Positions 52,101-64,000 of a stretch of 64,000 nt of DNA are shown here, piece by piece. How positions within the stretch are numbered: the stretch's first letter is position 1; each line of letters begins with the position of its first letter. The notes below the pieces were generated by a model. That model did no database searches. It worked only from the letters and a program-made list of their open reading frames with translations, and had not been told where the DNA came from. A program made the translations under genes and the position numbers. This DNA is from Paramecium pentaurelia (Eukaryota > Ciliophora > Oligohymenophorea > Peniculida > Parameciidae), in NCBI GenBank assembly GCA_905183005.1, contig CAJJDO010000135.1, positions 163,292 through 227,291 on the forward strand, in the 5' to 3' direction.

Positions 52101-52769
52101 AATTATTCAATTTAAAAATATTTCTATTTTGGGTATTTTAAGGATTATGGTAAACATCCATTATTTGTTTTTTTCCTACATTTTGTATATCATCTAATTT
52201 CATTGATGATAATGGATATATGTAACATTTATGGGCTTAAGGTACAATGATTTTTGGATTAGTTATTGTTGTATGTAATCTTAAAGTACTTATATTTTCA
52301 AATGTTTACACACCTGCTTTATTAGTAATAATAATTATTATTAATTTTAGGGAAGTATATCTTTTAGTATGATTTCATATTTAATATCTTGGATTATATT
52401 GGATAATATAAGTCAAGCTGAAGCATATGTTGTATTAGAGAGGTATTATGAATTTTATTATTTAGTTTATTTGCTACTCCTAATTTCCATTTTGGTAATA
52501 TTTTAGTTATTGTAACTATTGTTGCTATAGATTCGGCTATTAATTTAAAATTAAGAAAAATGATGATTGCATCAAAAAAGAAAAATTAACCAATTTATTA
52601 ATAACCAGAAAAGAATGATTAAGTTATAAAAGTAATTAATAGAGCTAATACTGGATTTGCATTTAATTATTTAGATGTGGATGAACTAGAAAATCAAGAA
52701 AAGATTGAATTATATAATTTAGAAAATTAAGTTGTTCCAGAAAACTTTAATAATAATAATATATATTGA
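49198..52769 (+). CDS. P4-type ATPase (aminophospholipid flippase)
   Basis: 1147 residues with all P-type motifs: actuator SLDGETNLK (about residue 184), phosphorylated Asp in FSDKTGTLTC (about 408), SPDELALL, VLTGDKIETA (about 692), CCRVSPKQK and AIGDGANDVNM (about 805). The N-terminal FIPKQLYEQFSKLANIYF and PISLLVTLEMVKFIQ in M4 are diagnostic of P4 flippases, which move phosphatidylserine or phosphatidylethanolamine to the cytosolic leaflet with a CDC50 partner. About ten membrane segments. Introns: 49235-49263, 49461-49484, 50525-50550, 52325-52350, 52443-52465; 1148 codons exactly. The second intron (24 nt) has no stop and lies in the first membrane segment. Starts 18 bp after the previous stop. 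Confidence 0.97.
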
Positions 52770-52824
52770 TTAATTATTATGATATTATATTGTTTTAGTA
52801 TTTCAATTTATTTTAAATTCAATT

Positions 52825-53931
52825 TCATATTCTTGATTATTATCTTATTATTACATTTAATCTTGCATTTTCATCAATATAATAATTTAATTAATTCTTT
52901 AAATTCTCTATTAAATACATATTCTTTTATTCATATACTAAACCTTATTATAAACGAGAGAATTCTTCAGAAATCTATTTCAATTCATTTTTTAATTATT
53001 CTGTTTCCTATTCATATTTTATTTATTATTATTCCATTTATTTCTTTAATTCATATTCCTTTTATATTATACTATGTAATCTATCATTTTCCATACATAA
53101 CATTAAATATCTCTATTATAATTATTATAATGGCATCAATTATTATTAAGATTATAATTTAACTTTTAATGAATCAACTTCAAATTTCAATTAAGTAACT
53201 TATTATTATGATTAACTTAAACTTTAACTAGTAGCATGTATTTATTAAGTCTTATGTGTTATTTCATCTTATAATTCTTTATTAAATTTATCTATAATCT
53301 AATATTATTAATCTTTTTATTAAGTCATAAATTAAACTTTTTAATTTATTGTATTTAATGTATTTCTAATTTCTTAATTTTCTAAATTCTTCTCTTCTAA
53401 TATTGCCTTAAATTTAAATATCTCTTAATCTTTAAATTATAATTATTATCTAAGTAATTAAGTTTCATCTTAATTTTTATTTTAAGAATGACATTAAGAT
53501 TCTAATTAATGTTATAAATCTTTGATTACTTCTTACTTTATTTTTATTTCTTTCAATTATTATTCAGATACTTTTGATATCTATTCTAATTCATTTATCA
53601 ATCTTAATTAATCTTAATACATTTTATCATAACTATGTTTTAAATTCTCATAATCTATTGCTTATTAATTAATCTAATCTTTCATTTTTTAATTATGCTA
53701 TATTAATATTTTTATCTCTTTCTCTTTCTCTGGATCATTTGTATTCTATCTCTTTTATTGATTATATTCATTTCCTTTAGAAAATTAATGTTATGAAGGA
53801 CTGAAATGTTATTAAGTTGATGGACTTATTCTTAAAGGTGAAAAAATGTTTTCTTTTCTATGCATTAATGGCATAATCTATTAAGATGGTTAAAACACAA
53901 GTCTTCTCTCTATTGGAGCTGTATATTACAT
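52825..53931 (-). CDS. Long coiled-coil protein, unknown
   Basis: 368 residues, one exon, start MQYTAPIERRLVFQPSQQ. After a 70-residue polar leader (KENIFSPLRISPSTQQ), nearly the whole protein is Q/K/E/L-rich heptad-like helix (EQISKVSEQQLKEIKIKQE, LQSQQQLMPLQQLQQRYLM, EQLKNELKQISEEFSRLQQ). This is typical of centrosomal/basal-body or scaffold proteins, but no family is recognised. Other frames on the plus strand are open here because of the AT bias. The gene converges with the flippase (55 bp) and diverges from the channel gene (96 bp). Confidence 0.7.
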
Positions 53932-54027
53932 TTTCTGTTAAATTTTTTAATCTTAAATAAATATTAATTATTATTTTACAAATATTCTCTAAAACCATTT
54001 TTACATTTAATTTAATAATAACTAAAG

Positions 54028-56390
54028 ATGGAATTTGAATTAACCAATTAAACCCAATCATCAAATTGCAGTATAGAATAAGATAAATCATAATCACTTG
54101 ATACTTTTGATATTTTCCATATTCCTCCAAATTTTTAATTAGCTATAACACATAGAGTATACATATATATATATATATAGAAATCCACTTATATATAAAA
54201 ATTAGATTATAATGGTGAAAAATGTAATTGTTGTGGCAGAACAATAGCAAATTCAATTTTACCATTATCTATAGATTTAAAATTAATATCTTAACCAGGA
54301 GATGGGGCATCTATTTATTTTTTATTATTAAAGACCTTTATCATTTTATTTTCTATTGATTTGTAATCCTTATATAAGATATAATAGTTTTATTTTTGGT
54401 TTATATTCAATCATTACAAATACAATTGGTTTTTAATGTAAAATAAGTAGAATATGTGCTAAGAATTTTATCACTTTTACTTCAACATTAAATAGAAATA
54501 CTCCAATGTATAATATTCATCAATCTATATAGAACAACTGATATCTTCTATTCACTTTTATAAATTCTCAGTTAAAGTGCAATGTTACTATATATAATTT
54601 GGTATGCATATACAGATGAATACTTTCAAGAAATGTTAATATTAAATGATGAAAATATTATTGCAGAATTAACATAATTAGAAGAAATTGATGAATCTAT
54701 TATTAAACTGAATAAAAATGAAATTTTAAATAAATTTTAAGTATAAAGTCTAGATTCTTTATGTTTTGTATATAAAATGAATCATTTTAAGAAAGAAATA
54801 GAAAATTAAATCATTAATAAAATATAATGTGATGGATTGTAAAATTAAATACTTTTATTATTATTAGAAATTTAATAGATGCAATCTAATAGGTCTGTAA
54901 TTTATAAAATGTATTAAGAGATTACTTAAATTAATAGATTTATTTTTAATCTGCTTCTAAAATCTTTATTACAAAGCCTATTCTTTAGAAAAATTAAATA
55001 GAGAAATTATATTTTATTGGAGGTTATAATGTAAGACCAAGTGAAGTAAATTGGTTAATTAATTAATCAATTTAGAAATCTAAAATTTGTAATTGGATTT
55101 TCATTATTTTTGGATATGTAATTTAAATATTAGTGGCTAATTTCATACTTACTCAATTAACATTATTAAATGAACAATAAGATGATGAAACTAAAGATTA
55201 AGGAAAAGGTTAAAATATATTATAATCATTGTTAATAACAGTATCTATTATCTTTATCAATGAATTCATGATTATGTCAATGAAACCATTAATAGGTTTA
55301 TTGAATTTGCCATCTTAACATAATAGTTAAATCTTTGTTATGTTGATGCTCTCTATTTTCTATTTTATTTTATAAATATCTATAGTTGTTGATTTAAATT
55401 TATAATAATAAGAAGGAAATATGTAAAATGAAATGTGGAAATAAGGTGGATCTTTAGAAACATATTTTTCTATTACAATAGGTAATGGATTTTCTGCATT
55501 ATCAGAAACTTATTTTGATGCTGCTTATTTCTTTAATAAATTATTTAGAAAATGGAATCATTATTTTATGAATAAATGTTAACTAACCTAATATGAATTG
55601 AATTAACTCTATGAAAAAGAAAGTGTAACTTGGACTGATAAAATTGCTTTTATGAATTTTTTGATTTTTGCTAGTATCCTCTTTAGCTAATTCCTACCTA
55701 TATGTATTCCTGCATGTATTATTGTCCTATTATTAACATATTACTTATAAAAATATCTGTATTTAAATCGTTATACAAAATCAAATGACAATAAATATAA
55801 TCCTCATATCATCATCTAATTACCATTCTCTATGATATTATTAAATCAATTTGCCATCATCTAAAGTATTGTTTAATATTTCCTAAATGGAAAAAGACCT
55901 TTAGATTTATTACAGAATACTAATTCAAATGATTTATAAATAGGTAAAACTGATATCATTTAGTTAATTATTTAAATTATCATTTTGTTTACTATTTACT
56001 TCCTATAGAAATTATTTTATCGAAAACACAAAGCCCTTTTAAATCATTAAACTATTCTACTAACAGAATCTCAACTAGATTAATTTAAAAAATTTAATTT
56101 AAAACAATAAGTAACAATATAGTAATTTTAGGGTTTTGTTGCTCATAATCCATTAATTAATATAGGTCAAATTGAATAATTTATTGGACGTAAATATGAA
56201 GAACTTACTAATGATGAACTTAATCAATATTTATAAAGCATGAAATATTCCCCATAGGAATAATTCTTATAACAATTATCTATAGAAATATATAATAAAT
56301 TATTGAAAAAGTAAGTTCTAATTTAATATAAGAATTAAGAAAATTAAGACCATTAATAATAATTAACCATCAACCATCTAAGCACTTTGA
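54028..56390 (+). CDS. OSCA/TMEM63 (CSC1-like) cation channel, tentative
   Basis: 746 residues with about nine to eleven membrane segments: IYFLLLKTFIILFSID, WIFIIFGYVIQILVANFIL, SLLITVSIIFINEFMIM, FVMLMLSIFYFILQISIVV, MNFLIFASILFSQFLPI, ACIIVLLLTYYL and others. The cytosolic segment ends RPSEVNWLI just before a membrane helix, as 'P-x-D-I-x-W' does in OSCA/TMEM63 proteins. Members are mechanically or osmotically gated calcium-permeable channels. The N-terminus has a cysteine cluster CNCCGRT. Introns: 54157-54180, 54363-54387, 54508-54532, 54893-54918 and 56311-56332; 747 codons exactly. The last intron gives a stop at 56388-56390 and avoids overlap with the next gene. Confidence 0.65.
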
Positions 56391-56438
56391 ATAAGAAAAT
56401 TTTTATATTATATATATATATTTAACTATTTATTTATA

Positions 56439-59400
56439 TCATTAATCTACTTTCAAATTATCTTTAAATATTTTACTCTGCTTTTCATTATTTGATTATT
56501 TACGCTTTAGTTGCATCCTTCTTAAAAGGAAATAAGAAATTACTATCAACACCAATAAAATAAGCAGTTTACTTAATAGTGTACTATCCTCTGACTCTTC
56601 ATTAATTTCATTAATTATTATACTACAAATAGCTTATGATACTGAATTTTCAGCTACCAAGGTAAATGTTTAATTTACCAAATATTCAACCTATTTGTCT
56701 AATTTGTATCCTATTTTACCAATATATATTTAACTAGTGTTTCCTTAATATAAAATCAAATGTGTAGTATTCAAAGGATAATAATAATTATATTTTTGAT
56801 CAATTATTCTTCCAATATAATCAAAAACTATCAGATCTTCTTACAAATCATAAAAATATATAGAATTTGTTTATGATTTTAGAATTAGGCTATTTTTATT
56901 ATAAAATTATAATCTCATAAGGCCTAATTCTAATCCATGTCTGATTATTTTCTTAATTTTATAAGAAATGGAATAATTATCGATATTTATGTGAATTTGA
57001 CTTATTATAGAAACTTTTTGTAAAATTTGAAACAGTAATATACTAACATCTTTATAATTAATATTGCAATCTAAAATATAAAATTAGGCAATATAGCTTA
57101 AAGTTTAATTTTGACCAATAGGAATGTAATTATTTAATTCATCTAAAATAGTTTCAATTTAGACAATTGCGGTTCCATTAGAAATAAATTAAAATTCAAT
57201 CAGTTAGAGAATCTGGAATTGTAAATCTTTTCTATTATTCTATTCTGATAGAGTAATGTATAGTTAATTATTGCCTTTAATCTTACTTATTTCTATGATA
57301 TTGAAATCATTCTCGATATATTGAATAATATCATTAATGATCTAAAAGAACTCTAAATGAGATTAAGATTTAAATATGATTAGATCACCAAATTTTTAAA
57401 TATGATATTCAGAGTGTGGTATTTTCAGATTAAAATTCATTTCTAAAAAAGGATCTTATTTTAATTGTGAATTATCTTCATCAATTAAATATATAACTCC
57501 TCTTAATTATAATAATGAATTTGTTGGATATAAGATTAATATTAATTGTTCATTAATTGGAATTATCTTTGTAAATTCTATTTCTTCTGAATTCAAAATA
57601 ATTGTTTATCCAAACTCATCCTAAAATACTATTATGTTTTATTCAACTTAATTAATCATAAGAAGGGGTGCAATTATAATATTTTTGATTCTAATTTAAT
57701 TATTCTGATAAATCCATTATTATAGTAATAATGGTCCATTTATATGAACTTTATCATTATATTCTATTTTTAATGATTCAATAGGACCATAAAAATAATT
57801 AGATGTTATGATATTTTATTAATTAATATTTATTGAAAAATTATTACTTTTTTAGAACAATTAATAGCATTAATTATAACTCTTTAATATGAATCCTAAA
57901 TTAATTCTAGGATCACTCTTATTTGCAGATATAATTTAAAAAGTAACTTTAGTTTTTTCTACTATTTCATTTTTGTTAGGAATATAATTTTCTAATTAAA
58001 TTTCAAAATTTAGCATATTAAATATCTTAATTTCATCTTCAGAATTATAATAAAATAATTAATATTCTTTAAAAAAGAAGTAAATTCTACTTATTTCAAT
58101 AACCTTTATCAATTTTGGAGATTTTGTTATTGTTATTTCAAATATTAAAACAAATGTTTTAGTTTGATTTCGACAAGCTATAGCAAAATATTGTGTATTG
58201 ATCTAATACTTTAATGGTCTAATAAATTAATATTCATCTAAATTTAATGAAGATATTTTGGATATCTATTCCTAATCAAAATAATATTAAATTATTTAAT
58301 TATCGATGATATGTACTCCTAGGATATATTATTATTAACTTAATATTTCTTTTATTAAAATAATTTAAATGTTTTCTAACCTAAAAAGTTTAACATCTAT
58401 CTTATGATGAATCATCAAATATTTATTATAATATATATATTTTGGGCTTAATTATGAATAATAAAAATGTTGTGATATTTAATTCTAAAAATTTTATTTA
58501 TCTTAAAGATAAATTTAATTTAATTTATTCAACATTTAATACATTTATTGATGATATTGAATTATATAGTTATTTAATAAATCAATCACCATAGGATCTT
58601 TATTATCTGATGTGAAGACTAAAACAAACTATTAACTTTGAAGTATTCTTATTATCTTGCTATCAATCTTAAATTCAGTAATTTATTAATCTATAAATCT
58701 TATAAGTTTTAATTCTTATTTATTCTAATTATATATTAGAATTTAACTTTAAAAAGAAAATACTTGAAAATCTTTAATATGAATTCCAAATCTATTTACA
58801 TCATGACAATTTTAGAAATAAATGTAGTTTTTAGTTTGAATAACTGAAAAAGATTTTGGAGTTTTAGTTTCATAATATATTAAAATAGTATCTTATTGAT
58901 TTAAGTTTTATAATTTTGGACATAGTTATTAAAAAGAATGCTAATCCAATATATTCATTCCAAATTCTAAATTTTAATCAAGTTTTATATCATATTAATA
59001 TGGTACTTATAAACCTAACTTATTGTAAAATAGAGATGATTTATTTTAACATTGATAAATGAAATCTAACGTCTAGGTTAATTTGTATTTTCCATACATG
59101 TTTTATTTAATCTCATAGCATAATCTCATCTCCTTTTAATAATAAGAGAAGCTTTCTATATAGAATATATATTTTTTGGTTGGTTCAATCAAATTTCTAG
59201 GATATGATAACTTATAAAAAATGATCTCTTTTCTAATCTCATCAAGCCAATATATTAAATTATGATCTTTATTAAAAACCATGTATTAAGTATTCAATTT
59301 AATAGTTTATTAGTACTGAAGATTGTAAATAACTTAAAGTTGATTTTGAGTTTAAATAAAAAGGATTTTACCAATTGATTCAATTAAAAAGTATGTACCT

Positions 59401-60362
59401 TCAAATGAATATAAAACTTCATAATTATCATGAAAAACTATGGTAGTAATATTACTTGATTAATTATATTGCGCATAACATAATTAAGAACAACTCTATG
59501 TAAATAGAACATATTTAAGATATGATGGAATTTCAAAATAGACTTGATATAGAGCTTATTTCAAATTATTAATATAGAAGTATAGATACCCCGTCTCTAG
59601 AATCAAAATAATGCTATTTTAACATAATTAAATATTCTCTAAATATGATACTTGTTTAAAGTTTACTAATTGTTCATTTAATATTTCCTTAATTTCTTAT
59701 TACCAATAAGTATAAACACTCCAATATTTGCAATTATAAAAAGATATAAAGTAATAATTATCATCAAATTTGAAATATTTTCTCTTACAAATTTCATATT
59801 AATTTTAATTGATTTTATATTATTATAATAATCTAATTTTATTATCTAAATCAATGCAGTAGATTTTCATATGAAAATTCTCAAAACAAAATATAATAAA
59901 TTCTGATTTTTAATTGATAAAAAATTCTTAACATTAAGAATTATTCAAATCATTTAGTTCAATTGATATAATAATCTATTCATTTAAATAGTTCAATCTA
60001 TCATTTTCATAATAATTGTTAACTTTTATACAAGAAATATAATAGATTTCATTCTTTATAAATTTACAAAATAGTTAATCTTCAATATATCTAAAACCAA
60101 AATAGTCAATTATTAATGTTGATATTATATGTTCATTTTCAAAAGATGAAATTCTAATGGATTCATTAATGATATTAAAATTAGTGTAATTTTGTTCTTC
60201 CAATTCTTCTGTATCACTTTCGATTAATAACTTACCTAAGTTTTATGAAATTAATTTCTCTTAAGGTTCAATCTCTATCACATTACATTTCTTTGACATT
60301 CCCCCAATTGAGTATAAAATATCAATAGTTATTAGAAGAAATAATAATAAAGAAGTAGTCAT
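56439..60362 (-). CDS. Very large type-I membrane protein, paralogue 1, unknown
   Basis: A single 3924-nt exon, 1307 residues. Signal peptide MTTSLLLFLLITIDILYSIGG, a long ectodomain and one C-terminal membrane segment (LLSKLLILLVLIVISYFLL) followed by a basic tail (RRMQLKRKQ). The ectodomain has few cysteines and many short aromatic/beta-type stretches (YLYFYINNL, NSIYFYDLQED, SQIYIGKIGY) that could be propeller blades; no named family recognised. Length with no intron is unusual in this window. It is paralogous to the next gene (shared YDLQED ... NTTH ... IYIG). Confidence 0.8.
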
Positions 60363-60462
60363 AAATTATGTTTAATAAATTATGTAATTAAATATCAAAG
60401 TATTAAAAAAAATTATATTATATGAATTTAATTATATATAGAATCACTTTTAAGTATTAAAT

Positions 60463-63400
60463 TCATTATGTTGTTTATTTCTTTTATTTATTCCTACAAC
60501 ACATAATTCTAAATAAAATTAAAAACAAATTTGTTAATTCAATCAGTATAATATTCTTATTCAAATTATTTAAAGATATTTCATGAGTTACATTGATTTA
60601 AATTTAGGTATTAGATAAATCATTTTAAGCATATAAGATAAAGTTAAAATTTATATCATTGATATTTTCTAGATCAATTTCATATTATTATATTATTCCT
60701 ATATAAATCTATGAATTATTCCTAAAAGTGAAATGAGTAGTATTTATTCTTGTAATTTAAATTTGATGTAATGTAAAATAGTTATGATCATAAAAAGGCC
60801 TATCTTCTTATAAATCATATAAAAACGTACCTTAAACTTATTTCAAATTCAAAACCAAATAATTCTCATCTACATAAACAAATTTATAATAATTATCTAA
60901 TAATTTGTTTCTAATTTCTTTTTACAAATGATAAGAAATAATAAAACCATCTTATATATTGATATTAAGTTTGATCATAAACAAATTCCTCTAATTTTTC
61001 AACATAATATTTACAATTATAATATTTACATTCAACTAACATGAAATTATTTATAAAATAAGAGTTTTGCCTTATATAGGTAATGCATTTTCAATTTCTT
61101 ATGTGATTATCTTAGAGAATATCTTAACATAACCATTAAAATTAATTTAATAAATAGTTAATTCTACTTAAGTTCGATCTACATCTGATAAAGCTATAAA
61201 CAAATTTTCAGAATTTTAGACATATGAAATATCAAAATGAATATCTGGAATTTAAATAAGAGTAAAATTCTATTTAGATATATATAAATAAATCTATTCT
61301 AATGTATTTTATATTTTAAACAAATTTTCACTTTTGATAATGTTAGAACTAAGAGGTATTTCAGCAAAAAAGTTAATGTCTAATATCTAGATTTCCTCAC
61401 AGTTTCCTTTCATCTGTAGAGAACATTCTAATAATCTAACGCTTAATCTATTTTCAAATAAACCAAACTATATGAAAGAATAATCTGATATCCAAAATAC
61501 TTGATTTAAATGATCATCATTTTTATTTTATAAAATTTGACATATAGTTTTATCTTCATAAACAATTACAAAAAATGAATACCATATTTTTTATGTTTCA
61601 ATTTATTAAGAAAATTTTAATTCTTCAATACATATCTACATTTCATTATTACAATAATTAATTTAGTATATAAATTAAAAAGGATTCTTCAAATAAATTT
61701 AGAGATTACTAACTATTGTTAAATTATTTATTGGACCCTAAAACATTTCAGAAATCTTTAGATATAAGTTTTCATTTTTATATAGTTTTAAAGAAATTGA
61801 ATTCTTTAAAGTAAATAATTAATAACATTCATTTTAGAATAAAAGCCTTAAGTCTATGTCCTCATTATTCAATTTTGAACTTGGTTTCAATGGTTATTGA
61901 AAATGTATATATAAGTTTTTTTACATACTAATATTAGTTTTGATTAATGCAACTACTTCATTCAAATAAAATTGTCTTATTTATTAATTTTTCAAATATA
62001 TTAATGTGTTATTTAGTATTTCAAAATAGATATCATCAGTTTCTATAATATCAATTAAATTAATTGATGTATCTGTATAATTGAATAAAGCAATAAAAAA
62101 GGATGAATTTTATTCAGTTAAAATAGCAATTCTATTCAAATTGCAAATGTACTTTAGAGGATTTGAGAATTTATATTCTTATAAAGTATAATTATAGAAT
62201 TAATGTAATTCAAATGTATTAGTATAATAAAGAAGTATTGAATTAGTTTCATTTTATATTACATAAATTTAAAAGAGACCTTTTAGCCAATTCTTTACTG
62301 ATATGATTAAAAGGTCAGAAAATTAAAAACACTAAACCTCTCCTTTATATTCAAAGGCAAAAAGATTTGGATATTGAATAAATGTATAAGTTCCATAATT
62401 TTGATAAAAAAGAATTTATTCTGATTAAATAAGCTATTCAGATAGATATATATTCTAGTATTAAAATGAATTTTTGGTTATTAATATTGGGAATTTTTCA
62501 TTTTTCACATGAATGATTAATGATTACTAAATTTATTCAGCTTTTATTATTTCAATATTATTATATAATACTATTTAATTTAAATAGCCTAAAATAAATG
62601 TAATTACTTTTAATTATTTATTCTACTTATCAATTAAATAATAGTCATCTAGATATTGTAATACTTAATATTGATAAGTATTTATGATCATTTCAATTTT
62701 GTTTTATTAACAATTATGGAAATATATGAAATTTTCATTTTGAAAAATTAAATAATTTAATGATTGAATAGATCTTAATTAAGTCTTACTTTTAAATTTA
62801 TAACTTTTTAGTCTTTAATAACATATGAAATCTGTATTTGCTTCATTCCAAATACTCAAATTAATGTTATTATTATTTACAGTAAATTATTGTTGTAAAA
62901 TTCTAAAAATATTTTGAATAGGTAATGTTGTTTCCTATTGTAGTTCACAATTTCTATAGATATAGGCCTTTGCCAATTCATGCCTTTATTCGATTGTATT
63001 ATTTTCATACTATATTCTTATACATGAATTTAATGATTAATTGTTTATCAAATCTAGTTTCATAATGATATATATATATTTTAATTTAGGTTCAATAAAA
63101 CTACTAATTGGAAAATATCTATAGAATTATACCATAAGTTATGTTTTGTCTATTTGATAAAATAGATTATATTAATCAAAGAAAATTAATGATGAATTTA
63201 AAATTTCATATGTTTAAATTAAATGTTAATCTATTCTAATTATTAGTTATGTTTAATTTTAAATAAAGAGATAATTAGAAAATAAATGAATATTGTCTAT
63301 ATCATATGTATAATTTAAGACGATCTAATTTTTTATTTTTTGAAATGGTTACAAATTTGTCTATTTTTAATATATGATTATCATATTACTAGTACACATT

Positions 63401-64000
63401 TTTCTTAATGGTATTATTTTCAAAATTAAATATTCCCCTTTTAAGAATTCATAAGTAGTTCCAACATGAGGTTCATATTTAATTTGAAGATAATTATATT
63501 CTTCAAAAATCAATAATGTTAGAGATCCTAATTAACAAAATTATACATCACTTACATTTTTAAATTATTTAAGGATTGGCTAATAATCTTACATTTATGA
63601 TTCCAAAATAATTTTTATTTCTTGACTATTAATATCAAATATTTTCCATTTTGAACATTAGATAAATGCTATTATAAATTGATTTTTTCTATCCTTATTA
63701 TATTATATCTTCTTACATTTATCTTANATATATATTCTAGTATTAAAATGAATTTTTGGTTATTAATATTGGGAATTTTTCATTTTTCACATGAATGATT
63801 AATGATTACTAAATTTATTCAGCTTTTATTATTTCAATATTATTATATAATACTATTTAATTTAAATAGCCTAAAATAAATGTAATTACTTTTAATTATT
63901 TATTCTACTTATCAATTAAATAATAGTCATCTAGATATTGTAATACTTAATATTGATAAGTATTTATGATCATTTCAATTTTGTTTTATTAACAATTATG
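60463..64000 (-). CDS. Very large type-I membrane protein, paralogue 2, start beyond window
   Basis: Stop at 60463-60465; the reading frame was followed upstream to about 61430, and the end before the N (63620-63726) is also open. The C-terminus has a hydrophobic segment (LIELTNLFLILFRIM) and a short basic tail. The ectodomain shares LYDLQED, INTTHFTF and QIYIG with the previous gene, in the same order and position relative to the end, so the two form a tandem pair with a 100-bp spacer. The 5' part is disturbed by the duplication at the N (63727) and lies outside the window. Confidence 0.7.
62446..64000. repeat. Direct duplication around a single N at 63727 (assembly overlap)
   Basis: Sequence from 63728 to the window end repeats 62446-62718 without visible difference. 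As at 6564, a single N separates the two copies, so two overlapping contigs were joined without merging. The second copy continues past the window. Confidence 0.88.

Noticed and set aside
52779..53162. 127-residue hydrophobic plus-strand ORF
   Set aside because: It is the antisense of the long Q/K-rich coiled-coil gene on the minus strand; leucine/isoleucine-rich 'membrane' reading is the usual shadow of Lys/Gln/Asn codons.
53858..54153. Minus-strand open frames starting at 54130 or 54153
   Set aside because: The plus strand here encodes the N-terminus of the channel gene in exact frame, and the minus coding signal only starts at MQYTAPIERR (53931).
54156..54180. (TA)n stretches at about 15861-15882, 41203-41220 and 54160-54179 as functional elements
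   Set aside because: Ordinary simple sequence in a very AT-rich genome; the last one is simply the body of an intron.

Overview
The window looks like a piece of ciliate macronuclear genome, most likely Paramecium (aurelia-type). It is very AT-rich. TAA and TAG occur inside clearly conserved protein domains where glutamine is expected, and only TGA ends genes. Introns are tiny (20-35 nt, GT..AG). Genes are packed with spacers from about 10 bp to a few hundred bp. Reading frames made with the standard code are therefore mostly meaningless here; the models below use TGA as the only stop. For nearly every complete gene I checked that exon length is a multiple of three after removing the introns; the two exceptions carry frameshifts.

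Left part (1-38609): three members of one large surface-protein family dominate. Gene A (minus, beyond 1 to 8950) and gene C (plus, 27188-38609) face each other as arms of a large inverted repeat. Gene C shows the architecture signal peptide - long cysteine-rich repeat array - REJ-like region - GPS-like motif - several membrane segments, which resembles polycystin-1/REJ receptors. Gene B (plus, 21070-24372) lies between them. It joins the head of this family directly to its membrane tail, without the central array, and carries a one-base frameshift. Between the arms are housekeeping and signalling genes: a beta-propeller-like membrane protein, a CK1 kinase with a frameshift, a UBE2H-like E2, an RCK/MAK-type ciliary kinase, a PH + permuted papain-like protease, a CID-domain protein, a SAXO-like axonemal protein and several unknowns.

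Right part (38918-64000): TMBIM/BAX-inhibitor-like protein, a coiled-coil unknown, a 3-ketoacyl-CoA-reductase-like SDR, an S10 serine carboxypeptidase, two unknown small proteins, a tandem pair of zinc-finger genes, an 845-residue Q-rich protein with a selenoprotein-W-like (Rdx) domain, a P4-ATPase flippase, a coiled-coil protein, an OSCA/TMEM63-like channel, and two very large tandem paralogous type-I membrane proteins, the second running off the window.

Three places (N at 6564, N-run 33912-34296, N at 63727) show contig-end overlaps: about 0.3-1.2 kb of nearly identical sequence repeated on both sides of the gap. These are best read as unmerged assembly overlaps, and they falsely lengthen genes A, C and the last gene. 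No tRNA, rRNA, CRISPR or transposon was recognised.
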